Shown: piece by piece, positions 1-7,447 of the stretch
Numbering within the stretch: position 1 is the first letter of the stretch
How the letters are laid out: each line of letters begins with the position of its first letter
Assembly (NCBI GenBank): GCA_910587865.1
Contig: CAJUNX010000049.1
Coordinates: 1 to 28,763 of the forward strand
From: an uncultured Roseburia sp.
GTDB lineage: Bacteria > Bacillota > Clostridia > Lachnospirales > Lachnospiraceae
Reading direction: 5' to 3'
Length of the DNA stretch: 28,763 bases
Position numbers and translations under genes: made by a program
Notes under the pieces: model-generated
Told to the model about the DNA's origin: nothing
Seen by the model: only the letters and a program-made list of their open reading frames with translations
The model's database searches: none

Positions 1-53
1 AGAGCAGAGGACTGAAAATCCTCGTGTCTCTGGTTCGATTCCGGAACTGGGCA
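1..53 (+). tRNA. tRNA-Phe (GAA), 5' part cut off by window edge
   Basis: Only the 3' part of the gene is present, from within the D arm. The anticodon stem pairs 7-11 with 19-23 around the loop CTGAAAA, giving anticodon GAA at 14-16. The T arm (TCTGG / CCGGA around TTCGATT) and the acceptor 3' strand ACTGGGC plus discriminator A end at 53. CCA is not encoded. It lies 21 bases before tRNA-Lys, so the two probably share a transcript. Confidence 0.93.
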
Positions 54-74
54 CTGTATATTATAATAGAATTT

Positions 75-147
75 GGGGTATTAGCTCAGTTGGCAGAGCA
101 CTTGACTTTTAATCAAGTTGTCCGGGGTTCGAATCCCCGATGCCTCA
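75..147 (+). tRNA. tRNA-Lys (TTT)
   Basis: A complete 73-base cloverleaf. The acceptor stem GGGGTAT pairs with ATGCCTC and is followed by discriminator A. The anticodon stem CTTGA/TCAAG encloses loop CTTTTAA with anticodon TTT. The T arm is CCGGG-GTTCGAAT-CCCCG-like with the usual TTCGAAT loop. CCA is not encoded. It is the last gene of the tRNA run and is followed at once by a terminator. Confidence 0.96.
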
Positions 148-150
148 TGA

Positions 151-184
151 AAAAAGCTGCGTCAGAAACGACGCAGCTTTTTTG
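151..184 (+). terminator. Rho-independent terminator of the tRNA operon
   Basis: AAAAAGCTGCGTC (151-163) pairs with GACGCAGCTTTTT (170-182) across a six-base loop and ends in a T run. It starts three bases after the tRNA-Lys end. Confidence 0.93.
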
Positions 185-205
185 ATTCGGTTCTTACTAT
201 GAAAG

Positions 206-302
206 GGGATGTTGCAAAATGGTGATGTAAACAATATATGGTATGGATGTCCGTGATATCACAACAATATATTGTGGAATTGCTCAATTTTGCAACAATC
301 CC
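206..302. repeat. 97-bp palindromic intergenic element
   Basis: The outer arms GGGATGTTGCAAAAT (206-220) and ATTTTGCAACAATCCC (287-302) are inverted repeats with one base inserted. Inside lie two perfect small palindromes, GTGATATCAC (253-262) and ACAATATATTGT (264-275), and a partner half ACAATATAT at 231-239. There is no T run, so it is not a standard terminator for the hydrolase that ends at 309. It could be a small non-autonomous element or a regulatory remnant. The CAATATATTG core resembles an NrdR box. Confidence 0.6.
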
Positions 303-308
303 TTATGG

Positions 309-3239
309 TTAAATTTGATAAGCGTTGGAACATAAAATGACCCGCAGAACATTTGCGGCGCAGCGGCGCAGATACCGCTCATCCAGGTGCTGCTTTCCCT
401 CACCGCGGACAGCGTCGACAATTTCCCTGATGTCCGAGGGATTTCCCGGCATAATCAGATCGTTTCCGGCTTCCAGACATTTGGCAGCGGAGGAACCTCC
501 GCCTTCGTTTGTTGTTGTCCAGTCTGTCATGATGACTCCGGAAAAGCCCCATTCATCACGCGCGGCCATGGTGCACAGATCATAGCTGTTGGCGGTATGT
601 ACCCCGTTTACCTTATTGTAGGAGGTCATAATGCCGAGCGGGGACGATTCTTTGATGGCGATCTCAAAGCCTTTCAGATAGATTTCGCGGAGGGCGCGTT
701 CGGATACAATACTCGAAACGCCGCGCCGGTTTTCCTCCTGATTGTTGCAGGCGTAATGCTTGATCGTTGTGCCGATGCCGCGATGGCTCTGTACGCCTCT
801 TGTGAGTGCGGCGGCCATTTTACCGCTGATCAGGGGATCTTCCGAATAATATTCGAAGTTTCGTCCACACAGCGGATTGCGGTGAATGTTCATCCCGGGA
901 GCAAGCCAGAAGGTGATACCGAACTCTTCCAGCTCACCGCCGATCATATCGCCGACTTCTGCAAGAAGTTTTTCGTCAAATGTCTGTGCCAGCAGAGTGC
1001 CTACCGGGATAGCAGTTGTATACTGGTAATAAACCGTGGCCCCCTCATGCGGGAAAATCGTTTGGAACAGACGATTCTCCAGGCTCTGATACCGGGTGAG
1101 CTGATAGATGCTGCCGTCGGCCGGATTTACCTCATACCGTGAGAGAATCCGGATTCCGGCAGGACCGTCGGCCAGGACAATCGGTGCAATCCCGTGTGAG
1201 GTCAGGAGCGTGGAGGTCGTCTCTGCGGCGGCGCCGGGAACCGTGACCGCGGCGGAGCCGATGATCTCTTTGCCCATTCCGCTGGGGGCACCGCAGACTA
1301 AAGCAGCGGCCTCCTCGAGCGTCAGCTGCTCCGCAAGCTGCATGTATCTGTCCGGGACAGCGGAACCGCAGCCGGCAGAGGTGTCAGGACTGCTGACAGA
1401 ACCGGAGGCATTGTCTGCTCTGCCGACAGAACCGGAGTCGTTGCCAGGACAGCCGACAGAACCGGAGTCACTGTCTGCTCTGTCGACAGAACCGGAGTCA
1501 TTGCCAGGACAGCCGACAGAACCGGAGGCATTGACTGTCACGCCGGCAGAGGTGCAGAGGTAGCCGACAGAACCAGAGGCATTGACTGTCACGCCGGCAG
1601 AGATGTCAGGACTGCTGACAGAACCGGAGCCACTGTCTGCCCTGTTATCAGGATCCGGAACTTCATCTATGGAAGAATAGCGGATCACACGAACCGGAAT
1701 ATCCGCCGGGGTAAGCTTCAGCTGCGGCACATGGTGTATGGCACCGTCACGATTGTCCTGCGAAAAAGCATCGGATCCCAGGCAAAGAACCGGATCTGTC
1801 CTGACAGAATTCTGCGTGGATGCCGGTGAGGCATCGGCAGAGTTCTGCCGGAGTGACTGTGAGATGGCATCTGAATTTTTTCCGCGGATTATGGTTTCAT
1901 GTGTCGTTTCCAGCTCGGGCAGGGCATCGAGTAGCGGGCAGACGGACTTTGTGCATGCGGTGATCACGTCTTCTTCCAACAGCAGTGAAGCTGCCGGTTT
2001 TAAACTGCAGGAGGCATTGCCGTAATAGACCCGGTACGTCCCTTTTTCCAGCAGGAAGGTGCATTTGCCGCTGTGGAAGGATTCTAACAGGTCAGGAGAG
2101 AAATTCAGTTTTAAATACTGTGTCTCTCCCGGGGAGAGAAGTTTTGTTTTTGCAAAAGCAGTCAGACGTTTGCGCTCTTTGACCAGACGTCCGTCTGGGC
2201 AGGACACATAGACCTAAATAACCTCTCTGCCGGGCAGACTGCCGGTATTTGTCACGGAAATCTGAAGATGGATGAGCCGGTCCTTTACAGAAATATCCTG
2301 CAGTGCAGCGTTAAAGGTGGTGTAGGAGAGCCCGTAGCCGAAGCTGTAGCGCGGTGTGACATCAAATGTGTCAAAATAGCGGTATCCGACAAAAATTCCT
2401 TCTTTATAATATTCCTCGATGATATTCCCGTTGTTGTGGCTGAACTCACTGCTATACGGATAATCGCTGTATTGATACGCCCAGGTATCCGTGAGCTTTC
2501 CGCAGGGATTTATGGCGCCGGTGAGAATATCGGCGAGAGCATTCCCGCCCTCCATGCCGGCCTGCGACATGAGAACAAGCGCATTGACGGGCAGGGTATC
2601 CATAAAGGAAAGGTCAATGATTCCCCCCACGTTTAAGATCACAATTGTTTTTTCATAGGCAGCTGTGACAGCGGTCAGCAGTTCGAGTTCGTCATCTGTA
2701 AGATAATAGTCCCCTTTTTCCTCTTTGCGGTCCGCGCCCTCACCTGAGATGCGGCTGATCACGTAAAGCGCTGTGGAAGCATCTGTCCCTGCCTGCGGAG
2801 GGACCGGGGGCGCTTTCGGGCTGATCAGAGGGTTGGAGGCGTGGGCACGATAAAGACTGTCAAAGTTACCCGGTTCCGACATGTCGTAGAGACGTTTGAT
2901 CCAGCTGCTTTTTGCAGCGTCATAGTCAGCGTCGAAAGTGTCGAGCCATTGTGTGGTTGTGACCGTGAATCCGGCATTTTTCAGACCTGCGTCGATCGAT
3001 ATGCTGCCCCGGCAGTTGACCATGCCGGATCCGGTGCCGCCGATGACGGTGTGGCGCGCACCGGTTCCGTAGAGGGCAACGGATGCGCCGTTTGCCAGGG
3101 GCAGGATGCCGTCGTTTTCTAACAGAACGATTCCCTCAGCGGCGGCGCGTCTGGCCAGCGCTTTGTTTGTTACCTCGCGCGGACTTTCCGCAGGATTTGT
3201 GGTGCCGGTGTAGCTTCGTGGCTTTGGTGTTTTTTGCAT
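309..3239 (-). pseudogene. Family 3 glycoside hydrolase (beta-glucosidase type), domain-permuted, interrupted by in-frame TAG
   Basis: Predicted exo-acting beta-glycosidase, probably beta-glucosidase. The ATG at 3239 follows GGAGA by five bases and opens a 976-codon frame with one internal TAG (codon 342, 2214-2216). Domain order is reversed relative to ordinary GH3, as known for Ruminococcus albus and Butyrivibrio enzymes. The alpha/beta sandwich domain comes first (about residues 40-270, with GGTGSG and the acid/base-like SGEGADR at E167). A fibronectin III-like domain follows (about 290-400), then a low-complexity linker, then the TIM barrel (about 630-976, with KHYACNN and nucleophile D906 in GVIMTDW). 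The TAG lies where relatives read E-V-x-Q-V-Y-V, so CAG to TAG is the simplest cause. The sequence on both sides is otherwise well conserved, so the change looks recent. No signal peptide is visible. Without readthrough only the first 341 residues would be made, lacking the nucleophile domain. Confidence 0.88.
1380..1650. repeat. 30-bp minisatellite within the GH3 linker
   Basis: The core GACAGAACCGGAG recurs on the plus strand at 1395, 1425, 1455, 1485 and 1515, then in degenerate or offset copies at 1545, 1566, 1596 and 1617. The period is 30 bp, ten codons, so the hydrolase frame is preserved. On the minus strand it encodes Ser/Gly/Val/Asp-rich repeats of the type SGSVG-x-x-x-x-D between the FnIII-like domain and the catalytic barrel, about residues 529-624. 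Copy number could change without a frameshift. Confidence 0.9.
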
Positions 3240-3300
3240 GTGAATCTCCGTTTCTGAACAATATTTTGTGAGGCTATGCTGCGAAAGAGCTTCTGATTTT

Positions 3301-3328
3301 ATTATAACAGCGGGGACTGATTTTTCAA
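3301..3328 (-). promoter_or_regulatory. Sigma-A-type promoter of the GH3 gene
   Basis: On the minus strand TTGAAA (3328-3323) and TATAAT (3306-3301) are separated by 16 bp. The -10 lies about 60 bases upstream of the ATG at 3239. A single NrdR-box-like sequence, AACAATATTTTGTG (3257-3270), lies in the leader between them. Confidence 0.75.
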
Positions 3329-3729
3329 GAACCGGGAGTAATGAGAGGTAATGGGAAAAAGGCCGCAGCACCGGGGAAAAGGGGATCTTTGCCTGCTGTT
3401 CTGCCGGCGGATTATGTAGAATAGACAGAAAGGATGAAATCAGGACATTTGCATCCGCGAGGGGGTGAAGGGATATCCCGACAAGCCCTTAAAACGGTTT
3501 GAGACCGTGCTTCCGGCCTGCGGGAGTGCAAACAGCGCGATTGCGCTGACGATTCCGGAGCCGGAGCGGTATTCGGGGGCCGAAGGATGGTGCGACGTGT
3601 GTAAGGGATGGCAGGGGTAACTTTTTGTCGGACAGAAAATCTACATTTAATTTTGAACGGTATTGCCCTGCATTGCCGCGCCGGAGAGGACAATCCTTTT
3701 TTTGCGTATAACAGAGGACAAAACGCCCC
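3329..3729. other. 400-base GC-rich, hairpin-rich spacer between GH3 and nrdD promoters
   Basis: No convincing gene. The spacer holds several short perfect stems: GGGATATCCC (3470-3479), ACGGT-TTGAG-ACCGT (3494-3508) and CAGCGC-GATT-GCGCTG (3533-3548). A weak 51-residue plus-strand frame starts at GTG 3465 and ends at TAA 3620. Its purine-rich start site abuts the codon, too close to be a normal ribosome site, and I do not recognise the product. It could be a decayed gene end or a structured RNA. I found no cobalamin-box signature. Confidence 0.35.
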
Positions 3730-3757
3730 TTGACTTTTCTCTGAAATATTATAAGAT
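3730..3757 (+). promoter_or_regulatory. nrdD promoter
   Basis: TTGACT at 3730-3735 and TAAGAT at 3752-3757 are separated by 16 bp. The region then runs straight into two NrdR boxes, so the predicted start of transcription falls inside the first box. Confidence 0.65.
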
Positions 3758-3765
3758 AGATACTG

Positions 3766-3810
3766 CACAATATTTTGTGGGGTGATATATTTTTTGCACA
3801 ATATCTGGGG
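3766..3810 (+). promoter_or_regulatory. Tandem NrdR boxes upstream of nrdD
   Basis: CACAATATTTTGTG (3766-3779) is a near-perfect NrdR box and CACAATATCTGGGG (3797-3810) a weaker second one. They are offset by 31 bp, about three helical turns, which is the known arrangement for ATP/dATP-sensing repressor NrdR. The position just downstream of the -10 fits repression of nrdD. Confidence 0.85.
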
Positions 3811-3822
3811 AAAGGTGAGCGA

Positions 3823-6012
3823 ATGAATTCGGAGGTCAGGACAAAGATAATCAAACGGAACGGGGAAGAGGTTACATTTGATGTGACAAAGATTATAAAT
3901 GCCGTTGAGAAGGCAAATGCGGATACACCGCGGATCCATCAGCTGAATGAGGAGCAGATCGCTGCGGTGGCGGACGGCGTCGTGCGCAGGGTGCAGGAGT
4001 CGTCCCATGCCGTGAATGTGGAAGATATTCAGGATATGGTTGAGATCGGGATCATGGAGATGCGGGGCTATGAGGTGGCGCAGAAGTATGTGCGGTACCG
4101 TTTTAAGCGTGAGCTGACCAGGAAATCAAATACCACGGACAATAATATTCTGTCGCTGCTTGATCAGATCAATGAGAATGTCAAGCAGGAGAATTCCAAT
4201 AAAAATCCGACGATCAATTCCACGCAGCGCGATTATATGGCCGGGGAAGTCAGCAAGGATTTAACCATGCGCGTGCTGCTGCCGGAGGATGTGGTGCATG
4301 CGCACAATGAAGGGATCATTCATTTTCATGATTCCGACTATTATGCGCAGCGGGAGCACAACTGCGACCTGGTGAATCTGGAGGATATGTTAAATAACGG
4401 CACGGTGATCAGCGAGACGTTAATCGAGCGGCCGCACAGCTTTTTTACGGCGTGTAACGTGACGGCGCAGATCGTTGCGCAGGTTGCGAGCAACCAGTAC
4501 GGCGGACAGTCGATCACACTGGCGCATCTGGCTCCGTTTGTCGATGTGAGCCGTCAGAAGATCCGGGCAAAGGTGATTGAGGAGCGGCAGGAATGCGGCG
4601 AGTGTCTGGACGAGTCCATCATCGCGCGTGTGACGGAAAAGCGTTTAAAGGATGAGATCAAAAACGGTATCCAGACGATTCAGTATCAGCTGATCACGCT
4701 GATGACCTGCAACGGGCAGGCTCCGTTCGTGACCGTATTCATGTACCTGGATGAGGTGGAGGACGGCCGGACAAGGGAAGACCTCGCGATGGTGATTGAG
4801 GAGACGCTGGTGCAGCGTCTGCAGGGAGTGAAAAATGAGAAGGGGATCTGGATCACCCCGGCGTTTCCAAAGCTGATCTATGTGCTGGATGAAGATAATA
4901 TCACGGAGGATTCGAAGTTCTGGTATCTGACAGAGCTGGCCGCAAAATGCAGCGCGAAGCGCCTGGTGCCGGATTATATTTCCGCGAAGGTGATGAAAGA
5001 ATTAAAGCAGGGCGAGGTGTACCCGTGCATGGGCTGCCGGTCGTTTCTGACAGTGGAGGATTCCCAGCGGGAGGCGGATGGCCGTCACAAGTTTTACGGC
5101 CGATTTAATCAGGGAGTCGTTACGATCAATCTGGTGGATGTGGCGTGCTCCTCGAACGGGGATATGGACCGGTTCTGGGAGATTCTGGATGAGCGGTTAG
5201 AGCTCTGTCACCGCGCGCTGCGGTGCCGCCACGAGAGGCTTCTTGGGACGATCTCGGATGTGGCTCCGATTCTGTGGCAGTACGGCGCCCTGGCGCGGCT
5301 GAAAAAGGGAGAGAAGATCGACAGGCTGCTGTATGACGGGTATTCGACGATTTCACTCGGCTATGCGGGGCTGTATGAGATGTGCGTGCGCATGATGGGA
5401 ACGACACACACGCATCCAAAGGCAAAACCGTTTGCGTTAAAGGTCATGCAGAGATTAAATGATAAATGTAAAGAGTGGAGAGAGGCGGAGCATATCAGCT
5501 ACTCTGTCTACGGAACACCGATGGAGTCCACAACCTATAAGTTTGCGACCTGTCTGCAGCGGCGGTTCGGGATCATTGAAGGTGTGACGGATAAGAACTA
5601 TATCACGAACAGCTATCACGTCCATGTGTCGGAGCAGATTGATGCATTCCAGAAGCTGAAGTTCGAATCGGATTTCCAGCGGCTGTCGCCGGGCGGCGCG
5701 ATCAGTTACGTGGAGGTGCCGGATATGCAGAATAACATCCCGGCAGTGATCTCCGTCATGAAATATATCTACGATAATATCATGTATGCGGAGCTGAACA
5801 CAAAGAGCGATTATTGTGAGTGCTGCGGATATGACGGCGAGATTAAGATTACAGAGGACGCGTCCGGCAAGCTGGTCTGGGAGTGTCCGGCCTGCGGCAA
5901 CCGCGATGAGAGTCTTATGTGTGTCGCGCGCAGAACATGCGGTTATATCGGGACGCAGTTCTGGAATCAGGGAAGGACACAGGAGATTCGGGATCGCGTA
6001 CTGCATTTGTAG
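3823..6012 (+). CDS. nrdD: Anaerobic ribonucleoside-triphosphate reductase (class III)
   Basis: Reduces ribonucleoside triphosphates to deoxyribonucleotides without oxygen, using a glycyl radical. The predicted protein has 729 residues. An ATP-cone allosteric domain fills about residues 1-90 (KIIKRNGEEVTFDVTKI). The long catalytic barrel follows, with NPTINSTQRD and HNCDL. The C-terminal zinc site has CECCG and CPAC, and the glycyl-radical loop RTCGYIG places the radical at about G707. The ATG at 3823 is chosen because AAAGGTGAG precedes it and the ATP cone begins there. A longer frame from 3775 would run through the NrdR boxes. The gene appears intact. The usual partner, activase NrdG, is not next to it: only hairpins and a repeat follow. 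Confidence 0.97.
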   Translation: MNSEVRTKIIKRNGEEVTFDVTKIINAVEKANADTPRIHQLNEEQIAAVADGVVRRVQESSHAVNVEDIQDMVEIGIMEMRGYEVAQKYVRYRFKRELTRKSNTTDNNILSLLDQINENVKQENSNKNPTINSTQRDYMAGEVSKDLTMRVLLPEDVVHAHNEGIIHFHDSDYYAQREHNCDLVNLEDMLNNGTVISETLIERPHSFFTACNVTAQIVAQVASNQYGGQSITLAHLAPFVDVSRQKIRAKVIEERQECGECLDESIIARVTEKRLKDEIKNGIQTIQYQLITLMTCNGQAPFVTVFMYLDEVEDGRTREDLAMVIEETLVQRLQGVKNEKGIWITPAFPKLIYVLDEDNITEDSKFWYLTELAAKCSAKRLVPDYISAKVMKELKQGEVYPCMGCRSFLTVEDSQREADGRHKFYGRFNQGVVTINLVDVACSSNGDMDRFWEILDERLELCHRALRCRHERLLGTISDVAPILWQYGALARLKKGEKIDRLLYDGYSTISLGYAGLYEMCVRMMGTTHTHPKAKPFALKVMQRLNDKCKEWREAEHISYSVYGTPMESTTYKFATCLQRRFGIIEGVTDKNYITNSYHVHVSEQIDAFQKLKFESDFQRLSPGGAISYVEVPDMQNNIPAVISVMKYIYDNIMYAELNTKSDYCECCGYDGEIKITEDASGKLVWECPACGNRDESLMCVARRTCGYIGTQFWNQGRTQEIRDRVLHL

Positions 6013-6061
6013 AACTACTTTGACTGGCATATGTTATGCAATCATGAAAGGGAAAAATAGC

Positions 6062-6090
6062 CGCCGCTGTCAGTACCGGTGACGGCGGCG
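6062..6090 (+). other. Stable hairpin after nrdD
   Basis: An 11-bp GC-rich stem, CGCCGCTGTCA with TGACGGCGGCG including one G-T pair, encloses a seven-base loop. No T run follows. It may protect or attenuate the nrdD transcript end. Confidence 0.6.
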
Positions 6091-6129
6091 TCCTGCAAAG
6101 GACCATTCAGGTTCAGAAATTTTTAGTCT

Positions 6130-6180
6130 GCGCACCGCAGAGTCCGTGAGATCAGCGGATTCTACGGTGCGTGTGTTTTA
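6130..6180 (+). terminator. Probable nrdD terminator hairpin
   Basis: Bases 6130-6145 and 6157-6172 form a 16-position stem with one mismatch and two G-T pairs. The tail GTGTTTTA is only moderately T-rich, so efficiency is uncertain. Confidence 0.5.
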
Positions 6181-6195
6181 TCGGAACGCGTTTTT

Positions 6196-6358
6196 TGGTA
6201 CAACGAAAAAGAAGTTTCTGATACATTGACGCAGGATGATTGTTTCATATGCAAGGCGGAGGAATGAGGCGTAGCGGTGGCTACGTCGATTGACGATAAC
6301 GCCGCAGATGAAAAATCAGGCAAGTCAAGGTGTTAGTTACTCATTATTCGTTGTACTA
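6196..6358. repeat. 163-bp MITE-like palindromic element
   Basis: The terminal inverted repeats TGGTACAACGAA (6196-6207) and TTCGTTGTACTA (6347-6358) differ at one base. The centre is a perfect small hairpin, GCGTAGC-GGTG-GCTACGT (6269-6286). The midpoint of the ends (6277) and of the central hairpin (6277.5) coincide. Further matched blocks such as CGCC, ATGAA and AATCA lie symmetrically between, so the whole element folds as one imperfect hairpin. It contains no credible gene. It fits a miniature inverted-repeat element or an interspersed hairpin repeat. Confidence 0.75.
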
Positions 6359-6387
6359 GTATTCTGCGTGTGAAAGGAGGGCGGGAT

Positions 6388-7158
6388 TTGGATCAGGTAA
6401 AAATAGGACAGTTTATTGCAGAGTGCAGAAAGGGACAGGGTATGACGCAGCGGCAGTTAGCGGAACGCCTGGAAATCAGCGACAAGACGGTCTCGAAGTG
6501 GGAGTGCGGAAACGGTCTGCCGGAGATCACGCTGATGCTGCCGCTGTGCGAAGCGCTGCAGATCAATGTGAATGAACTTTTGTCCGGAGAGAAGCTGTCA
6601 ACGGATGATTATTCGAGGAAGGCGGAGGAGAATATGATGAAACTGATACAGACGACGGAGGAACAGGGACGCAGGAGAAAAAGAGCGCTTACGGGATTTC
6701 TTTTCTATGGGATTGCGGTGCTTGCAATGATGACGGCACTGACGATGATGTTAACGCCGGATGATATGTGGAGAGTGGGGCATTACCTGTTTGAGCCGGT
6801 GAATCTGGGAATCCTGCTGGGGGTTCTGCTGCTGTTTCTGGCGGGCTCTGGCAGCATCAGACTGCTGTGGAATGCGTTCGGGATTGCGGCGGGACGGCCG
6901 GAAGAAAACCCGGCCGTATTGCGCAGCGCGCTGGCAGCGGTCAGATTTGCGGGGGATACACTGCTGTATGCGGGGTTATTTATCAGTTTGTTTTATCTGA
7001 TTGTGATGCTTCACAGTATGGATAATCCGGCGGCGATCGGGCCGTACCTTTCTTCGGGGCTGTCCGCCGCATTCTACGGGATCACAGCGAATCTTTTGCT
7101 GCTGCCGGTGAAGAACAGGCTTGCGGCACAAATCCGGGAGAAAGAAACGATATTCTGA
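6388..7158 (+). CDS. XRE-family regulator with C-terminal membrane segments
   Basis: Predicted 256-residue membrane-linked transcription factor. Residues about 3-58 are a Cro/CI helix-turn-helix (MTQRQLAERLEISDKTVSKW). A charged linker follows, then about four hydrophobic segments that should cross the membrane. The start is taken as TTG 6388 because AAAGGAGGG lies six bases upstream. A GTG at 6370 would place the ribosome site inside the gene. This architecture is common in Firmicutes and often goes with membrane-stress or transport genes, but the target and signal here are unknown. A 58-bp repeat pair and a terminator follow, so it appears to be a single-gene unit. Confidence 0.88.
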   Translation: MDQVKIGQFIAECRKGQGMTQRQLAERLEISDKTVSKWECGNGLPEITLMLPLCEALQINVNELLSGEKLSTDDYSRKAEENMMKLIQTTEEQGRRRKRALTGFLFYGIAVLAMMTALTMMLTPDDMWRVGHYLFEPVNLGILLGVLLLFLAGSGSIRLLWNAFGIAAGRPEENPAVLRSALAAVRFAGDTLLYAGLFISLFYLIVMLHSMDNPAAIGPYLSSGLSAAFYGITANLLLLPVKNRLAAQIREKETIF

Positions 7159-7170
7159 CGGGCAGTGAGA

Positions 7171-7286
7171 AATACGGAAGAAGAACGGAGAATGCGATAC
7201 GTCAGGAAAACGATGTGTCGGGAAGAGGAATACGGAAAAAGAGCAGAGAATGCGATGTGTCAGGAATATGATGTGCGGCAGCAGGC
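7171..7286. repeat. 58-bp direct repeat pair after the XRE gene
   Basis: Two adjacent copies (7171-7228 and 7229-7286) share blocks such as AATACGGAA, GAGAATGCGAT and GTCAGGAA. The period is not a multiple of three, so coding is unlikely. The last bases of the XRE gene (AAACGAT... then CGGG and AATACGG) align partly with the copy junction, suggesting that the pair grew from the gene's 3' end. Confidence 0.8.
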
Positions 7287-7304
7287 GCTTTGTGTGCGGA
7301 AAAT

Positions 7305-7351
7305 AAAAATATCCCGCGGCATCCCGAAAAGGGGGCTGCGGGATATTTTTT
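7305..7351. terminator. Terminator, both strands
   Basis: AAAAATATCCCGC (7305-7317) pairs perfectly with GCGGGATATTTTT (7338-7350). The T run ends the XRE transcript, and the A run upstream would serve the opposite strand. Confidence 0.93.
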
Positions 7352-7377
7352 ACTGCAGGTTTATGGATAAAAACGAG

Positions 7378-7433
7378 TTGACTCAAGTCTGAAATCGTAC
7401 TATAATGGGGGTTACAAGTCTGAAATCGTACTA
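7378..7433 (+). promoter_or_regulatory. MarR/MATE operon promoter with duplicated 19-bp operator
   Basis: TTGACT (7378-7383), a 17-bp spacer and TATAAT (7401-7406) make a near-consensus promoter. The 19-bp sequence CAAGTCTGAAATCGTACTA occurs twice exactly, at 7384-7402 and 7415-7433. One copy fills the spacer and touches the -10; the other covers the start-site region. Centres are 31 bp apart, on one face of the helix. This fits autorepression by the MarR protein encoded next. Confidence 0.85.
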
Positions 7434-7447
7434 AAGGAGGGATGTCT

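Noticed and set aside
387..1142. 251-codon plus-strand frame
   Set aside because: It is antisense to the conserved GH3 catalytic barrel and has no family resemblance.
3329..3822. Cobalamin riboswitch before nrdD
   Set aside because: No B12-box-like sequence is seen; NrdR boxes explain control of the gene.
3412..4008. 198-codon open frame on the minus strand
   Set aside because: It crosses the nrdD promoter and the first part of nrdD, has no ribosome site, and its composition is that of a shadow frame.
7165..7392. 75-codon frame after the XRE gene
   Set aside because: It runs through the 58-bp repeats, whose period is not a multiple of three, and through a terminator.
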